From Clostridium sp. NkU-1 (lineage in GTDB: Bacteria > Bacillota_A > Clostridia > Lachnospirales > Lachnospiraceae), in NCBI GenBank assembly GCA_001312405.1, contig BBDR01000005.1, positions 194,586 to 258,585 on the forward strand: a DNA stretch of 64,000 bases, read 5' to 3'. The position numbers and the translations under genes are program-made. This document shows, piece after piece, positions 51,788 through 62,251 of the stretch; the stretch's first letter is position 1; every line of letters starts with the position of its first letter. Below the pieces are notes generated by a model, which was not told the DNA's origin, did not search any database, and saw nothing but the letters and a program-made list of their open reading frames with translations.

Positions 51788-52504
51788 AAAAAAGAAATGT
51801 CAAGGCTATTTTGATTTTCCGCCTGTGACGAGAATATACAAAGGAGAACGGGTACCGATTCACTTTCATGAAATTCGATACCCGTTCTACATGCTTTCAT
51901 CCATTGGTTCCTAAATACCTCTCACGTTTTGTTTTTTTGCATTGCGTTCTCTGAATGCTCTATATGAATTTTTCCCCGTACCTTTCGCTTAAAACCATCT
52001 ACAATCAAATTTCTCTGCATCGCTATTTTCATTCTTCTATATTGTTATCCAGCTACCGAATAAAAATTCAATCGGGACGAATCAAAATTATCCATGGGAT
52101 GAATATTTCTCTGCAGTAATAACGAATTATAGGCATATAAGAGATTGGTAGATTTTCATTTCGGCTTCAGCCACGGTTTTCTGCTAAGGTTTAACGGTTT
52201 GGCCTTTTGCCTGAACAAGCCTTTTGCTCAATCAGGCGAAACTTATGTTTTCGGCGGAATCAACCCCCTTTTCTTTGTCATTATCCGAAACAAATTGAAA
52301 AATCGGATTTGAAATTATTTTCTTTTGTTCATGGCTTTATTATATACTATCTCTTTATATTTTGCAAGACTTTTTTTAATAAAAACAGCAAATTAATTAT
52401 TAATATTCAAATTGTATCCGTTTATTTAGATTATTTAATCATTTGTGAATATTTATTTGATATTCGTGCCGCAAATTACATTGTTATTTTTTTTGTCAAT
52501 TCCA
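51788..52504. other. AT-rich region before pncB
   Basis: About 720 bp with no supported gene. It holds an inverted repeat (51845-51888) and a second weak hairpin around 52208-52245 (GCCTGA/TCAGGC). Plus-strand open frames here lack ribosome sites and family character. No known riboswitch motif recognised. Confidence 0.4.
51845..51888. repeat. Inverted repeat with 14-bp arms
   Basis: AGAACGGGTACCGA (51845-51858) pairs with TCGATACCCGTTCT (51875-51888), one G-T apart from perfect, with a 16-nt loop. No U-run. Might be a terminator remnant or RNA element. Confidence 0.6.
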
Positions 52505-52532
52505 TTGTTTTTTTGTAAACTTATGGTATAAT
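52505..52532 (+). promoter_or_regulatory. Promoter of pncB
   Basis: TTGTTT (-35) and TATAAT (-10) with a 16-nt spacer, about 45 bp before the pncB start. The -10 is perfect, the -35 matches four of six. Confidence 0.65.
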
Positions 52533-52576
52533 GTGCGAAAAGGTTTAGTAAATGGAAAAAAAGAAGGAGAACAGCT

Positions 52577-54036
52577 ATGAGCCAGCGCAATTTAACTTTA
52601 TTAACAGACCTTTATGAATTGACCATGATGCAGGGGTATTTTAAAGAGAAGGATGCCAACGAGACCGTTATATTCGATGTCTTCTACCGCAGTAATCCGG
52701 GAGGTAACGGGTACGCGATCTGCGCAGGCTTGGAACAGGTCATCGAATATGTGAATGAGCTCCATTTCAGCAAAGAGGATGTGGATTATTTAAGATCCAC
52801 CGGCTTGTTCGAAGAAGATTTTCTGGAATATCTCCACCATTTTAAATTTTCCGGCGACATCTACGCCATTCCTGAGGGCACGGTCGTATTCCCTCGCGAA
52901 CCCTTAGTAAAAGTCATTGCCCCCATTATGGAGGCCCAGCTCATCGAAACCGCTTTGCTTAACATCATCAACCACCAGAGCCTGATCGCTACAAAAGCAG
53001 CCCGTGTCGTATTCGCTGCCGCCGGAGACGGGGTTATGGAATTCGGACTGCGCCGCGCCCAGGGACCGGATGCCGGTATTTACGGCGCCAGGGCTGCCAT
53101 GATCGCAGGCTGCATCGGCACCTCCAATGTGCTGGCAGGAAAAATGTTTAAAGTTCCGGTAAGAGGAACCCATGCCCACAGCTGGATCATGAGCTTCCCC
53201 GATGAACTGACCGCATTCCGCAACTATGCAAAGCTTTATCCCACCGCATGCATTCTTCTGGTTGACACCTATGATACGTTAAAATCCGGTGTGCCCAATG
53301 CCATCAAGGTATTTAAGGAGATGCGGGAGGCCGGAATTACGCTTACCACTTATGGAATCCGTTTAGACAGCGGAGACCTGGCATACCTTTCCAAAAAAAG
53401 CCAAGAAGATGCTTGATGAAGCCGGATTTACAGACGCAGTGATCTCCGCCTCCAATGATCTTGACGAAACTTTGATCAACAGCTTAAAGATACAGGGAGC
53501 TACGATTAACTCCTGGGGTGTTGGAACCAATTTGATCACCTCCAAGGACAGCCCTTCCTTTGGCGGTGTTTACAAGCTGGCAGCGATTTTGGATAAAAAG
53601 ACCGGTCAGTTTATTCCAAAGATCAAGCTTTCTGAAAATGCGGAAAAGATTACCAACCCGGGAACAAGATCATCAAGCGCATTTACAGCCGGGAAACCGG
53701 CAAAATCATTGCCGACCTGATCTGCCTGGAAGGGGAAGTCTTTAAAGAAAACCATTCCCTGCTCCTCTTTGACCCCATTGAAACATGGAAGAAAACTCAC
53801 CTGGCACCCAACAGCTATACCATGAGAGATCTTCTGGTCCAGATATTCAAAGACGGGAAATGCATTTATAAGGCCCCTGCCGTTATGGACATCCAGTCCT
53901 ACTGTAAAAAAGAACTTGATACCCTTTGGATGAATCCCGCCGTCTGGTAAATCCTCACGAGGTTCACGTTGACTTATCCAATGAGCTATGGCACATGAAG
54001 AACCAGCTTTTGGAAAGCTATCATTTCAGAGAGTGA
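52577..54036 (+). CDS. pncB: Nicotinate phosphoribosyltransferase (frameshifted)
   Basis: Makes nicotinate mononucleotide from nicotinate and PRPP in NAD salvage. About 486 residues. Starts RNLTLLTDLYELTMMQGY, with VFYRSNPGGNGYAICAG, EFGLRRAQGPDAG, GTHAHSWIMSFP and GIRLDSGDLAYLS, the last motifs being the PRPP/nicotinate site of the family. Shifts near 53398 (A6), 53675 and 53930 separate the C-terminal parts, which read SNDLDETLINSLKIQGA and finally HEVHVDLSNELWHMKNQLL. AAGGAG lies before the ATG. Monocistronic, ended by a terminator at 54183. Confidence 0.95.
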
Positions 54037-54182
54037 TTTATTCCGGCCTTTCCATTGTTCACACTCTGGTCATAATCTTTTTACAGCCTGGTCAAATTTT
54101 CTTCATATTTGGCCGATATACTGAAAACATCAGAAAAAGATGTTGCCAACATACTTTGAGATAAAAATTTTTTTTCATAATT

Positions 54183-54223
54183 GCCGGTATTCCTCTATGG
54201 GATACCGGCTCCTCCCTTTTTTT
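54183..54223 (+). terminator. Terminator of pncB
   Basis: GCCGGTAT (54183-54190) pairs with ATACCGGC (54202-54209), followed by T7. Confidence 0.85.
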
Positions 54224-54247
54224 AGGGCTTCTTTTGATTCTGTCTTC

Positions 54248-54430
54248 TTACATCTGCTTTCTCACGACCGAGTATTCATCCCCGAATTTAAAATGTGGAC
54301 AGCTTTTATAAGAATTGCTTAAAAACCGTATCATCTCATCCTCATCCAGATTGATCTCGCACTCATAGCATTCGTATTCCTCGTTATAATCATAGTGTAT
54401 ACAATATTCACACCCCGTCTTCCGGTCCAT
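54248..54430 (-). CDS. DUF6472-like small Cys-rich protein
   Basis: 60 residues: MDRKTGCEYCIHYDYNEEYE followed by CYECEINLDEDEMIRFLS. Five Cys in CxxC-like pairs suggest a zinc or redox site, and the acidic middle part fits the clostridial DUF6472 family. AAAGGAGAG lies 6 nt before its ATG. The open frame of the upstream acyltransferase runs into it without a stop, but restoring one base there gives a stop right before this ATG, so I treat them as two genes. Function unknown. Confidence 0.75.
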   Translation of the reverse strand: MDRKTGCEYCIHYDYNEEYECYECEINLDEDEMIRFLSNSYKSCPHFKFGDEYSVVRKQM

Positions 54431-54431
54431 G

Positions 54432-55503
54432 TTAATCTCTCCTTTTGCCTTTCTTCCTTCTATAATAAACCGCACCCATTGTATTTTTTTTAAAAGCCGT
54501 CCCACGGTTCCGTCAATGACCCAGGCAGCTGCCAGGGAAATCAGAAACGTAAGGATGGTCTCGCAAATGATCCTGGGCACAAAATAATGTCTTATGAACG
54601 TCTTTTCCACAAGACCACGGGCTGCCTGCCCCAGGACCAGATAATGGATCAGATATATGGAATAGCTGTACCGGCTTATGCAGCCAACAGCCTTTGCAAG
54701 GACAGGCGCCTTTATATCCCCGAAATGTTCAAAAAACAGAAAAACAGCCGCGGCCATTGCCATCATTGTGGGAGCCAGGTCATGGAGCCCCGGCGTAAAG
54801 GATGGGGTAACACATTTTTGAACCATTGTGATGCAAAAGCCGGCAATGCCGAGAATCCCAAAGGGAAGATAACTGCTGCTGCCGTACAGGCGCTTTAATG
54901 CATATCCCAGGACAAAATAGATAAGCCAGCCTTTAAATACCATATACTCAAGGCCCTCTCCCACATCCAGGCCCAAAGCTGGAAGATAGGTGCAGATTCC
55001 CTGGACAATCACCATAAGCACCAGGAAAAGCTTTAAATCCCTGTCACTCATTTCCTTCATCATACGGGCTAAAAAGGGCGCGCAAAGGTACAGTGCCATG
55101 ATCACATACATGAACCACAGATGGGGGGTCATGGGAATGGTTCCTGTTAAAAGCCTTTGCCAAAAGCCGCCAGATGCTCCTGCCACCTAAGAGGTTCCAC
55201 TGCCAGATAAATGTTATAATACCAGTAATAAATCCCGCTGTAGCATACAAAGGGGATAAGAATGGTCTGAAACCGGCTCCAGTAAAATCCAGGAATATCC
55301 TCTGTTCCAGATTTTAAAAGGAACAGGCCGCTTAACATAAAATAAATCCCTACAAATGCCAGAAGCACCGGCAAAATAGCTGCCGAAAACAGCCACTGCC
55401 TGAAATTCAGCGTCTCTGCAGGAACCGCATGAACCATGATGATGGCAAAGACCGCAAGGGTCCTTAAGTAATCGTACTTCACTTCCCGCTTTTTAAGCTC
55501 CAT
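54432..55503 (-). CDS. Acyltransferase 3 family membrane protein (frameshifted)
   Basis: Polytopic membrane protein of about 357 residues, with roughly ten hydrophobic segments. It has the OafA/acyltransferase-3 pattern: YDYLRTLAVFAIIMVHA with the catalytic-type His near residue 25, LPVLLAFVGIYFMLSGLFL, HLWFMYVIMALYL and SRYSYSIYLIHYLVLG. Such proteins acetylate cell-wall or surface polysaccharides. Shifts near 55160 and in the last codons (near 54450) are present; the corrected C-terminus ends in a basic tail (RKGKRRD). Start ATG with GGAGG. Probably cotranscribed with the DUF6472 gene. Confidence 0.8.
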
Positions 55504-55594
55504 ATCTCTTCCTCCCTGCTTTTTCTGGGTTTAGAAAAGTATAGCATATAAAATCCGATTTTGACAAATTTTTTTATTTTATTAAAAAAAAGTG

Positions 55595-55623
55595 TAGACA
55601 AACGGAAAATCCTATGGTATTAT
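55595..55623 (+). promoter_or_regulatory. Promoter of tRNA-Glu
   Basis: TAGACA (55595-55600) and TATTAT (55618-55623) with a 17-nt spacer, about 33 bp before the tRNA. Confidence 0.6.
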
Positions 55624-55655
55624 AATGAAGCTGTCAGAGATGACATGCATAAAAC

Positions 55656-55727
55656 GGCCTATTGGTCAAGCGGTCAAGACGCCGCCCTCTCACGGCGGAA
55701 ACCCGGGTTCGATTCCCGGATAGGTCA
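55656..55727 (+). tRNA. tRNA-Glu (anticodon CTC)
   Basis: 72-nt cloverleaf: acceptor GGCCTAT/ATAGGTC with one G-T pair, discriminator A, anticodon stem CCGCC/GGCGG with CTC, T-loop GGTTCGATTCC. The CCA end is not encoded. Confidence 0.95.
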
Positions 55728-55961
55728 TAATTAAAGCACTGTATTTTCCTTGTATTTACTGGGATTATACGGTGTTTTCCTTTTTATAATATTAATACAC
55801 TTGATTGAAATTAGCACATAAACCAACGACAACACCTGCTGGAATGAGAAAAATTGGAATGAGAGAAATTCATTGACATCCTAACGGTGAGTTTCAACAT
55901 TTCCTTAGATAACGGAGCCAGGAATTGCCGGAAGGAAAAAAACTTCGTAAATTTTAGTATA

Positions 55962-55999
55962 AAAAAACTAGCTTACCTTAAATAGGATAAGCTAGTTTA
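55962..55999 (-). terminator. Terminator of the lipase gene
   Basis: On the minus strand AAACTAGCTTATCC (55999-55986) pairs with GGTAAGCTAGTTT (55978-55966), followed by TTTTTTTATA. 18 bp after the stop. Confidence 0.85.
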
Positions 56000-56016
56000 T
56001 CTTATTATTCATCTAT

Positions 56017-57459
56017 TTACATTGACAAATTATTTAAAAATCTTGCATAATCCATATACCAGTCTTTAACGTTACCAAATGTGCCTACTATGTCCATATG
56101 GTCTGTATTTATGATTCTAGGCATTGCATTCCATTGTCCTATTTTAGCCCCGCCATTGAATTGTTCAATAACATCATCAGAACCTAACTTAGGTCCATCT
56201 TGACTAATACAATTTACAATCCCATCATTTGGGAACCATTTTTTATCAATGATAGGAAGACCTTTTTGATTACGTGAATATTTTCCAATTAAGTTTGCTG
56301 TTGGATAAAATACAGGATTCATTGGTCCAATTTGTGCTATAGAATGACCTGTAAGTATCGATTCTTTAGTTGCTTGCGTTGTCCAGGAAAAATAATATAC
56401 ATCTGGCTGAGCTTTTACCCATGTATTAAGCTCTTGCGCACCTTCTGTGGATAAATCATAAGTTGCTATATCCTTTGTGCTATTCCAGATATTGCTTTCT
56501 AAAACCCGTTTAATATAATCACGCTGAGATTCTCCATTTTGCTTTTTTTAATCCCCATTGATCTAATTTTAAATCATATGCTGCACTGAATAAATTATTT
56601 TTACCAGTTATTGTTCCTAATACACCAAATGTATAACTTATTAAATCCTTTGATGGCATTAGATCTGATAAAGTTGTACCATCATTCGGTGTAGATATGG
56701 TGCTGACGCTATGAATCCAATGCTTTCCACCTTCAAATAATGATGAAATATTTTCTTGTCCGCAATTTATTTCCTCTTCGCTTCCTTCACTTAACAACTG
56801 TGTAAGTGTACGTATGGTTTGTCCGCCCATACTATGACCTATTAAATGTATTTTATTTTCATCGCTTATATCTTTATATAAACCTGGATATGTCCTTCCA
56901 TATCTATTATGTTTAAACTTTTTTGCATGAGCTTCTCCATAATCTGCTGTTCCACCTACTATATAAGCGTAAAGTTCACAAGCACGGTCCCAGTTACTGG
57001 ATACTGGACCTACTGTTGCTGTATAAGTCTCATGCCCTGAGGCATTTAACTTTTCTTGAAGATCAACTACTCCGCCCCAATATTTATATCCTAATAATTC
57101 ATCCCTTCCAAAGCCCATAAAGCCATGAACTAAAACAATTGGATAATTATTTCCCCCTACAAGACTCCTGGCGCTAACTTCCGGAAATTCTACCGGAAAC
57201 TTTAATGGAGGCATTTTATTTATATCTTCTTCACTTTTAACTTCTTCTGCCGAATCTATTAAATCGTCTAAATCGTCTAATGTAGGTATTTTTTATTGTC
57301 TCATCTTCCCCTTTTACTTCTTTTTCAACAGCAGGTGCTTCCACCTTCTGTATTTCTTGTGCCTTTGGTTCCTCTGCTCTTGCAATCATTGAAAAATTTG
57401 TTATTGCCATAGAAAATACTAATAACATGGTAGTTGCTTTTTTTTAAATTTTTTTTCAT
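56017..57459 (-). CDS. Secreted triacylglycerol lipase, family I.5/I.6-like (frameshifted)
   Basis: About 480 residues. A signal peptide (MKKNLKKATTMLLVFSMA, then ITNFSMIARA) is followed by an acidic linker with TLDDLDDLIDSAEE, then the lipase domain: VLVHGFMGFGRDELLGYKYWG (oxyanion loop), LIGHSMGGQT with the nucleophile Ser, and a C-terminal NTDHMDIVG with the catalytic His. It resembles the thermoalkaliphilic Geobacillus and staphylococcal lipases. Shifts at A8 near 57437, A6 near 57289 and A7 near 56549 cut it in four. GC content is lower than in neighbouring genes, suggesting recent transfer. Lies just past tRNA-Glu. Confidence 0.85.
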
Positions 57460-57694
57460 TTCACATTTCCCCCCTGATTCATTTTTTTAAGTAATTAAAA
57501 ACATTAAAACCATTGTAATACTAGATACTGATTGATGTAGCTTTTTCATATTAATTCCTCCTTATAAACCTTAACATATCAGACATTTTTTTACCAAATC
57601 AATATGAAATCTGTACTTTAATAAAAATTAATAAAACATTAAGATTTAAGCAATAATCAGTCATGTATTTATTATGCAAAAATGTGCAAACAGC

Positions 57695-57743
57695 AAAGCC
57701 GTTGCATAAGCAAATGAGTAATCTGCTGAGCAACGGCCTTTTT
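57695..57743. terminator. Terminator-like hairpin after the DUF3793 gene
   Basis: AAAGCCGTTGC (57695-57705) pairs with GCAACGGCCTTTT (57730-57742) with a long loop; T-rich on the plus strand, weaker on the minus strand, downstream of the minus-strand gene ending at 57752. Confidence 0.55.
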
Positions 57744-57751
57744 GACATTCC

Positions 57752-58315
57752 TTATTTTCCGGAAGAAGCCACAGTAAGCTGCCAGATGGTCCTTCCATTC
57801 TGCCACAGGTGCACATACACTGTCCTGCATTTCTGATACCTGGCAAATAGTTTAACGGCCTCACACTCATTGGAATAAACCTTCCAGCAGCCGGTGCATT
57901 TACAGTTCTTTCCCCCGTTTTGGATAAATCCCACCACATCTCCCAGCGGATAGCCGAGAAAAACCCCGATTTCATGGGGAAACTCTCTTTCCTGGTTCAG
58001 CCTCTCCTTAAGCCTTTTAAGGGCAGCCTCCACCTCCATATCCTCATAGCCGTAGGCCTGTAGAAACGTCCCCACCTCCGGCCGGCTTAGATCAGCCTGC
58101 AAATGGGCTTTCCGGTAGACATAGATCAGAGCTTTGTCCCCCCGCCGGCATAAACACAGCAGGGATATTCCCTTCCCTTCCAGCTGGCTGTTAAGGCCTG
58201 AAAGCTGGTTTTCCAGCTCCATTTCCGATGAAAAGGGATGGCTGAATAGGTTTGCCGTCTTAATGGAAGCCAGCGTGGGGGAACAATATTCAATTAGATT
58301 TTTTTCCAGAAGCAT
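57752..58315 (-). CDS. DUF3793 family protein
   Basis: Intact, 187 residues. Shows the DUF3793 hallmark features: NLIEYCSPTLASIKTANLF at the start, CLCRRGDKALIYVYRKAHL, FPHEIGVFLGYPLGDVVGFIQ, and a C-terminal CKCTGCWKVY. These proteins are common in Clostridia and their role is unknown; a heme or metal link has been suggested only by Cys clusters. GGAGGTACGG precedes the ATG at 58315, chosen over upstream in-frame codons without such a site. Confidence 0.85.
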   Translation of the reverse strand: MLLEKNLIEYCSPTLASIKTANLFSHPFSSEMELENQLSGLNSQLEGKGISLLCLCRRGDKALIYVYRKAHLQADLSRPEVGTFLQAYGYEDMEVEAALKRLKERLNQEREFPHEIGVFLGYPLGDVVGFIQNGGKNCKCTGCWKVYSNECEAVKLFARYQKCRTVYVHLWQNGRTIWQLTVASSGK

Positions 58316-58659
58316 ATCCGTACCTCCGCCTGCTTTCCTGCTCCATGAAGCTTCCTTCACAGGAATTACTCTGTTATGATTATTATAAGCAGCATCGGCT
58401 TGGATACTTTTCCAATTTTTGTCAGAATTTCTTTATTTCTTTCATACTTTCTTTAGAACTCGGTCAAATTTCCTTCACAATTATCCTGTATGATAATATT
58501 ATAAACATAAAGGCAAAAGAAAGCGGTCAGAGCGCTTACATATATGTTTTTTTCTAAGTCGGCAGAGTTGCCCTGAAAGGCTTCTTTGCCGGCTCAACCT
58601 AAAAATAAAGGCCGGAATAGCCGTTATTGCTTTTCCAAAGCTTGAATAACACATATAAC
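58316..58659. other. Gene-free stretch upstream of the DUF3793 gene
   Basis: About 340 bp. I see no gene. A possible hairpin with GGCAGAGTTGCC and TTTGCCGG around 58560-58592 suggests an RNA, but nothing matches a known class. Confidence 0.3.
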
Positions 58660-58714
58660 AAAAGGACCGCTGCCCATAGGTGAGTAATCATCTATGAGGC
58701 AGCGGTCCTTTTTT
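58660..58714. terminator. Strong hairpin, terminator of the FMN-binding gene
   Basis: AAAAGGACCGCTGCC (58660-58674) pairs perfectly with GGCAGCGGTCCTTTT (58698-58712), with T-runs on both sides. Lies 40 bp after the stop at 58756. Confidence 0.85.
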
Positions 58715-58755
58715 CTTTGGGAATAAAACTATTAGTCATTCCCGGATCTGCAAAT

Positions 58756-59208
58756 TTATTTGTCTGATTCAACGATACCGAGAGAATCATCTCCCTTTCT
58801 TGCCTTTTCCATGAGAAGGGAGGCCATTTTCTGGAAATTGCCGCCCGAAACAGAGGCTCCGCTTACGGCATCTATTCCCACGTCACTTTGAGCCGCCAGG
58901 AAATTCGCTGCATAGGTACGTGTATAGCGGTTGGGGTATGTCCCTTTTTTATCCAGCATATTGCGCATATAGGGGATGTCCCAGGATTTAATGAATCCGC
59001 TTGAATTTTTGGCATTGTACTCCACCGTAACGATCTTATTGCCGCTGACGCGGATGGTAACAAATTCCTTCCAGCCATTGTTGTAATCCGACATTTCTAC
59101 CGTGTAAAAGCCATCCACCAGCCTGCTCTCCTGCTTTTTACAGCCGCTTAGGGAAAATACAAGCATAAGGACCAGGAAGGCCGTTAAAAAGCGTTTTCTT
59201 TGACTCAT
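58756..59208 (-). CDS. FMN-binding lipoprotein
   Basis: 150 residues, intact. Signal peptide with lipobox (LVFSLSGC), so membrane-anchored outside the cell. One FMN-binding domain of the NqrC/RnfG kind follows, ending DAVSGASVSGGNF; ApbE would attach FMN at the Ser/Thr of this D-x-x-SGAT-like motif (here SGAS). FVTIRVSGNKIVTVEYNAKN is the conserved beta-sheet. The ATG overlaps the chemoreceptor stop (ATGA), a coupled pair: extracellular electron transfer or redox sensing is a possible link, but that is inference. Confidence 0.85.
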   Translation of the reverse strand: MSQRKRFLTAFLVLMLVFSLSGCKKQESRLVDGFYTVEMSDYNNGWKEFVTIRVSGNKIVTVEYNAKNSSGFIKSWDIPYMRNMLDKKGTYPNRYTRTYAANFLAAQSDVGIDAVSGASVSGGNFQKMASLLMEKARKGDDSLGIVESDK

Positions 59209-61188
59209 TCTCCATCCCTCCCTTCGGAACCGGAACGAAGGCGGAAGCGTCCTGACATTTCTTCAAGGCTTTGGGCCTGCTGTGCCAGATCCCCGCTTAG
59301 AGAAGCCACCGAACTGCTTGATTCAAGATTTTGACGTGCCAGCTGGGATATCCGGGATATGTCAAGAGAGGCATTTTCAAGGCTTAATTTCTCATTTCCC
59401 ACAAGCCTTGCCAAGTCTTCTGTTATTTCATAGGTCTGCCTGGATATATCCGTCAGTTCATTTAAGAAATGAGCGGTTAGATCGGCATACCTGGCCCCCT
59501 CTTCAATGGCCTTTTGGGAATGTATGATCATTTCGGCCGTACGCTTTGAGGATTCCGCGCTTTTTTTCAGCAAGGTCACGGATTTCATTTGCCACTACGG
59601 CAAAGCCTTTTCCTGCTTCGCCTGCATGGGCAGCTTCAACGCTTGCATTAAGGGCAAGCAGGTTTGTCTGGAAGGCTATTTCTTCAAGGAACTTCGTGAT
59701 TTTTGTTATTTCAGCCGCATTGTGGCTGATATTCTTCATTGCCTGAAGAGTATTTTCCATATGTTCATCACCCATTGACAGCTTTTCCATGGACTGCTCC
59801 ATGAGTTCACGGGCAGTTCTTGCATGCTCATCCACAACGACTATGTCTTTTGATATGGAATCAGTCTCCTCAACAAGCCTGTCAATGGACATGGACTGGT
59901 GGCCGGAAGACTCATTCATAAAGCGGGCGCTTTGAGATACATCCTGGGCCGCATGGTTTAAGGCTTCCGCCGAATGCTGAAGGTCATTGATCAGCTGGTT
60001 TAAGAAATCTGTAATATTATGAATGGAGTCCTTCATGACCACAAAGTCTCCTGCAAACTGATCGTTTACGCTGACGTCCAGATTTCCGGCGGAAAGATGT
60101 TCCAGGGCATTTTGAAGCTGGGAAATGTATCCGCTCACCTGTTCAATGGTATCCTTCAGGGAATTGGAAAGGGTCTGGGCCTCGTCATTTGTCATCATCA
60201 CTTCCACAGGACTTGTCAAATCTCCTTTAGCCAGCTTCTGTATCCGCTCTGTTACGCTTCCAAGGGACTTTGAGATTTTTCCTGCAAAACGGGCAATAAA
60301 CAAGATTGCAAGAAGGGTAAGGGTCATGGTGATGCCTATATTGATCATAACGGCACTATTTACTATATTCGTAAAGTCTGATTTGGGAGTTATGATGGCC
60401 AAATACCAGTTAGCGCCCCGTACAGGCGCATAAACCACAAGAGTGTCCTTCCCGTCCAAGGACACGGAAGCTGATCCGACCCTCCCTGATTTCATTGCAT
60501 CAAATACTTCCAGAAACTTTGCATTATCCTTATAAAGAGAATATACATTCTCTCCGCTCCTGATAAAATCCGTATCAGGATAAGCCACCACCTGCCCGTT
60601 TCCGTTCATAACAAAAGCGTGGCCGCTGTAGCCGATATGTATGCTGCTGATCACGTCATCAAGCATATCATACTTATAGCTTCCCACCAGATAATAGGTG
60701 TTATTCTTATCTGTGGTTATGGGCATTCCCACCCATACTTCAAGCCCATTTTCTCCCACAGAAGTATCCCCGATCACAAGATTTTGGGTTTCCTCCATCA
60801 TTTGATACAGATCACCGCCTGAGATATCGGCAGGACTGTTTCCTTTGCCCGTGTATAGCCTTCCATCCTGGGTGTAAAGGGCCAGCCAGACAAATTCTAT
60901 GCCAGATGCAGCCCTGTCAAGAACCTGGTGCTTTTCCTCAAGGGCCGCTTCCTCTGATGACAGTTCATGATTTTCCCCAATCATAAATATACGGTCTGCC
61001 ATGATATGCAGACTGCTTTCAATGCTTTTTGAGGCAGTTTTTGCAAAAGGTATAAGAGTTTCCATCAATGTGGCATTGGTCAAAGACATGGCGGATACTG
61101 ACAATACAATGGTTGTGACCACAGAAATAATTATGGTAACACTCAATGTGTTTAAAATGATTTTCCGCCGAATTCCTTTTAAATTCAT
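59205..61188 (-). CDS. Methyl-accepting chemotaxis protein with dCache sensor (frameshifted)
   Basis: About 660 residues. N-terminal membrane helix ([20 protein letters not shown]), a periplasmic dCache sensor (~40-275: [33 protein letters not shown]), a second helix ([19 protein letters not shown]), HAMP, then the signalling hairpin [33 protein letters not shown] shift near 59557-59563 hides the last ~115 residues. It binds small ligands such as amino or organic acids and controls CheA. A sigma-D-like promoter lies upstream, in keeping with motility genes. Confidence 0.9.
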
Positions 61189-61286
61189 AAATCCTCCTTT
61201 GTATTGTTACAAAAATAATTTATAACATATAAAGTAATATAACCGATTCTAAATAAAAAACAATAGTTTTGTTGAAATAAAAACCT

Positions 61287-61314
61287 TTATCGGGAAAAAT
61301 TGTCACATTAGTTA
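61287..61314 (-). promoter_or_regulatory. Possible sigma-D promoter of the chemoreceptor gene
   Basis: On the minus strand TAAC (61314-61311) and CCCGATAA (61294-61287), 16 nt apart, close to the flagellar sigma pattern TAAA-N15-GCCGATAA. About 100 bp before the ATG. Confidence 0.45.
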
Positions 61315-61471
61315 TATAAAACTGTTAAATTAGACGCAAAAGCAAGGAATTGTATCTACATACTGATCCCCTCCTCCTCCCCTGTCCCCCTGACAGTCAC
61401 TTCCTGTATCTGAGGACATACTATATATAAGAAATACGTATTTCTACAACTTGTTAAAAGGGGGCAACCTT

Positions 61472-61756
61472 ATGGCTAATTACAAACCGATAGCAAAAAC
61501 AATCTCAGCTGCTTCTGCAATTTCAGGAGTACTGGTTCCTGCTAATCTTTCCACAACAAGCTGGGGGTTACTTTTAGTAAGAGGTTCTGCATTATTCAGC
61601 AATACGATCTTACGAAGCGGTGCTGTGGCGGTATGGGAAAGTACAAACCCTACCACTGCTGCTCCAAACCGGGAAACATTTACTGATGCAAATGCGATTT
61701 ATGGCATTACCTGCAGAGCCGGGGTAAAATTGATATTTAAGTTCTATGCCCACTAA
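61472..61756 (+). CDS. Hypothetical protein, 94 residues
   Basis: I do not recognise a family. MANYKPIAKTISAASAISG, then a low-complexity start with many Ala/Ser, and TFTDANAIYGITCRAGVKLI near the end. AAAGGGGG lies 8 nt before the ATG. It is the first of three plus-strand genes leading to the Maf-type glycosylation gene, separated from the second by a structured region (61769-61877). Function unknown. Confidence 0.6.
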   Translation: MANYKPIAKTISAASAISGVLVPANLSTTSWGLLLVRGSALFSNTILRSGAVAVWESTNPTTAAPNRETFTDANAIYGITCRAGVKLIFKFYAH

Positions 61757-61768
61757 TTTTTAAAAAGA

Positions 61769-61877
61769 GCGCCTCAAAGGTTAAAAATCCAACATCACGC
61801 TCACCAAATAAGACGAATTCAAGCTAATATTAGAATATCTGGCATGTATGGGATTTGGGAAGGAACCTTTGGGGCGC
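61769..61877. other. Structured intergenic segment
   Basis: GCGCCTCAAAGGTT (61769-61782) pairs with AACCTTTGGGGCGC (61864-61877), 13 of 14 positions, and the neighbouring AAATCC and GGATTT extend the stem; about 80 nt lie in the loop. A terminator with a long insert or a small RNA is possible. Confidence 0.55.
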
Positions 61878-61921
61878 CTTTCTTGCAATGTAACATCATT
61901 TTATAACAAAGGAGGGGGAAA

Positions 61922-62215
61922 ATGCCGCAAAAAATAATTTTAACAGGCTGTCAGATCATTTGCTCCGGAATCGTAACAACAGATTTCACCTTATCAAATA
62001 CACCGTTTCTATTAATCACGGGAACCGTATACAGCCCAACAGGAACGCCTCTGCCAAACGCTGCCGTTGAAATACTTCTTGTAGATAGTTCCCATATTCC
62101 TGCTGAGGAAAAAAGCTTAGGCGTTACCTTTACGCTTCATGATGGTACTTATGGAATATCGCTTCCCAGGATTGATAAAAAGCAATACAAACTGATTGCT
62201 TATTCGCCTGTATAA
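61922..62215 (+). CDS. Small carboxypeptidase-regulatory-like domain protein, 97 residues
   Basis: Begins MPQKIILTGCQIICSG, then an Ig-like segment: GTVYSPTGTPLPNAAVEILLVD, HDGTYGISLPRIDKKQYKLI, the core of a carboxypeptidase-D regulatory or transthyretin-like domain. No signal peptide; AAAGGAGGGGG precedes the ATG. Such single-domain proteins occur near flagellar glycosylation genes in related genomes, which fits the next gene. Function unknown. Confidence 0.6.
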   Translation: MPQKIILTGCQIICSGIVTTDFTLSNTPFLLITGTVYSPTGTPLPNAAVEILLVDSSHIPAEEKSLGVTFTLHDGTYGISLPRIDKKQYKLIAYSPV

Positions 62216-62251
62216 ACGGGAACTAAAAGGCCAATCAACACGGAGGTTATT

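Noticed and set aside
54248..55503. Acyltransferase-DUF6472 fusion protein
   Set aside because: A clear ribosome site precedes the DUF6472 ATG and one restored base gives the acyltransferase a stop right before it.
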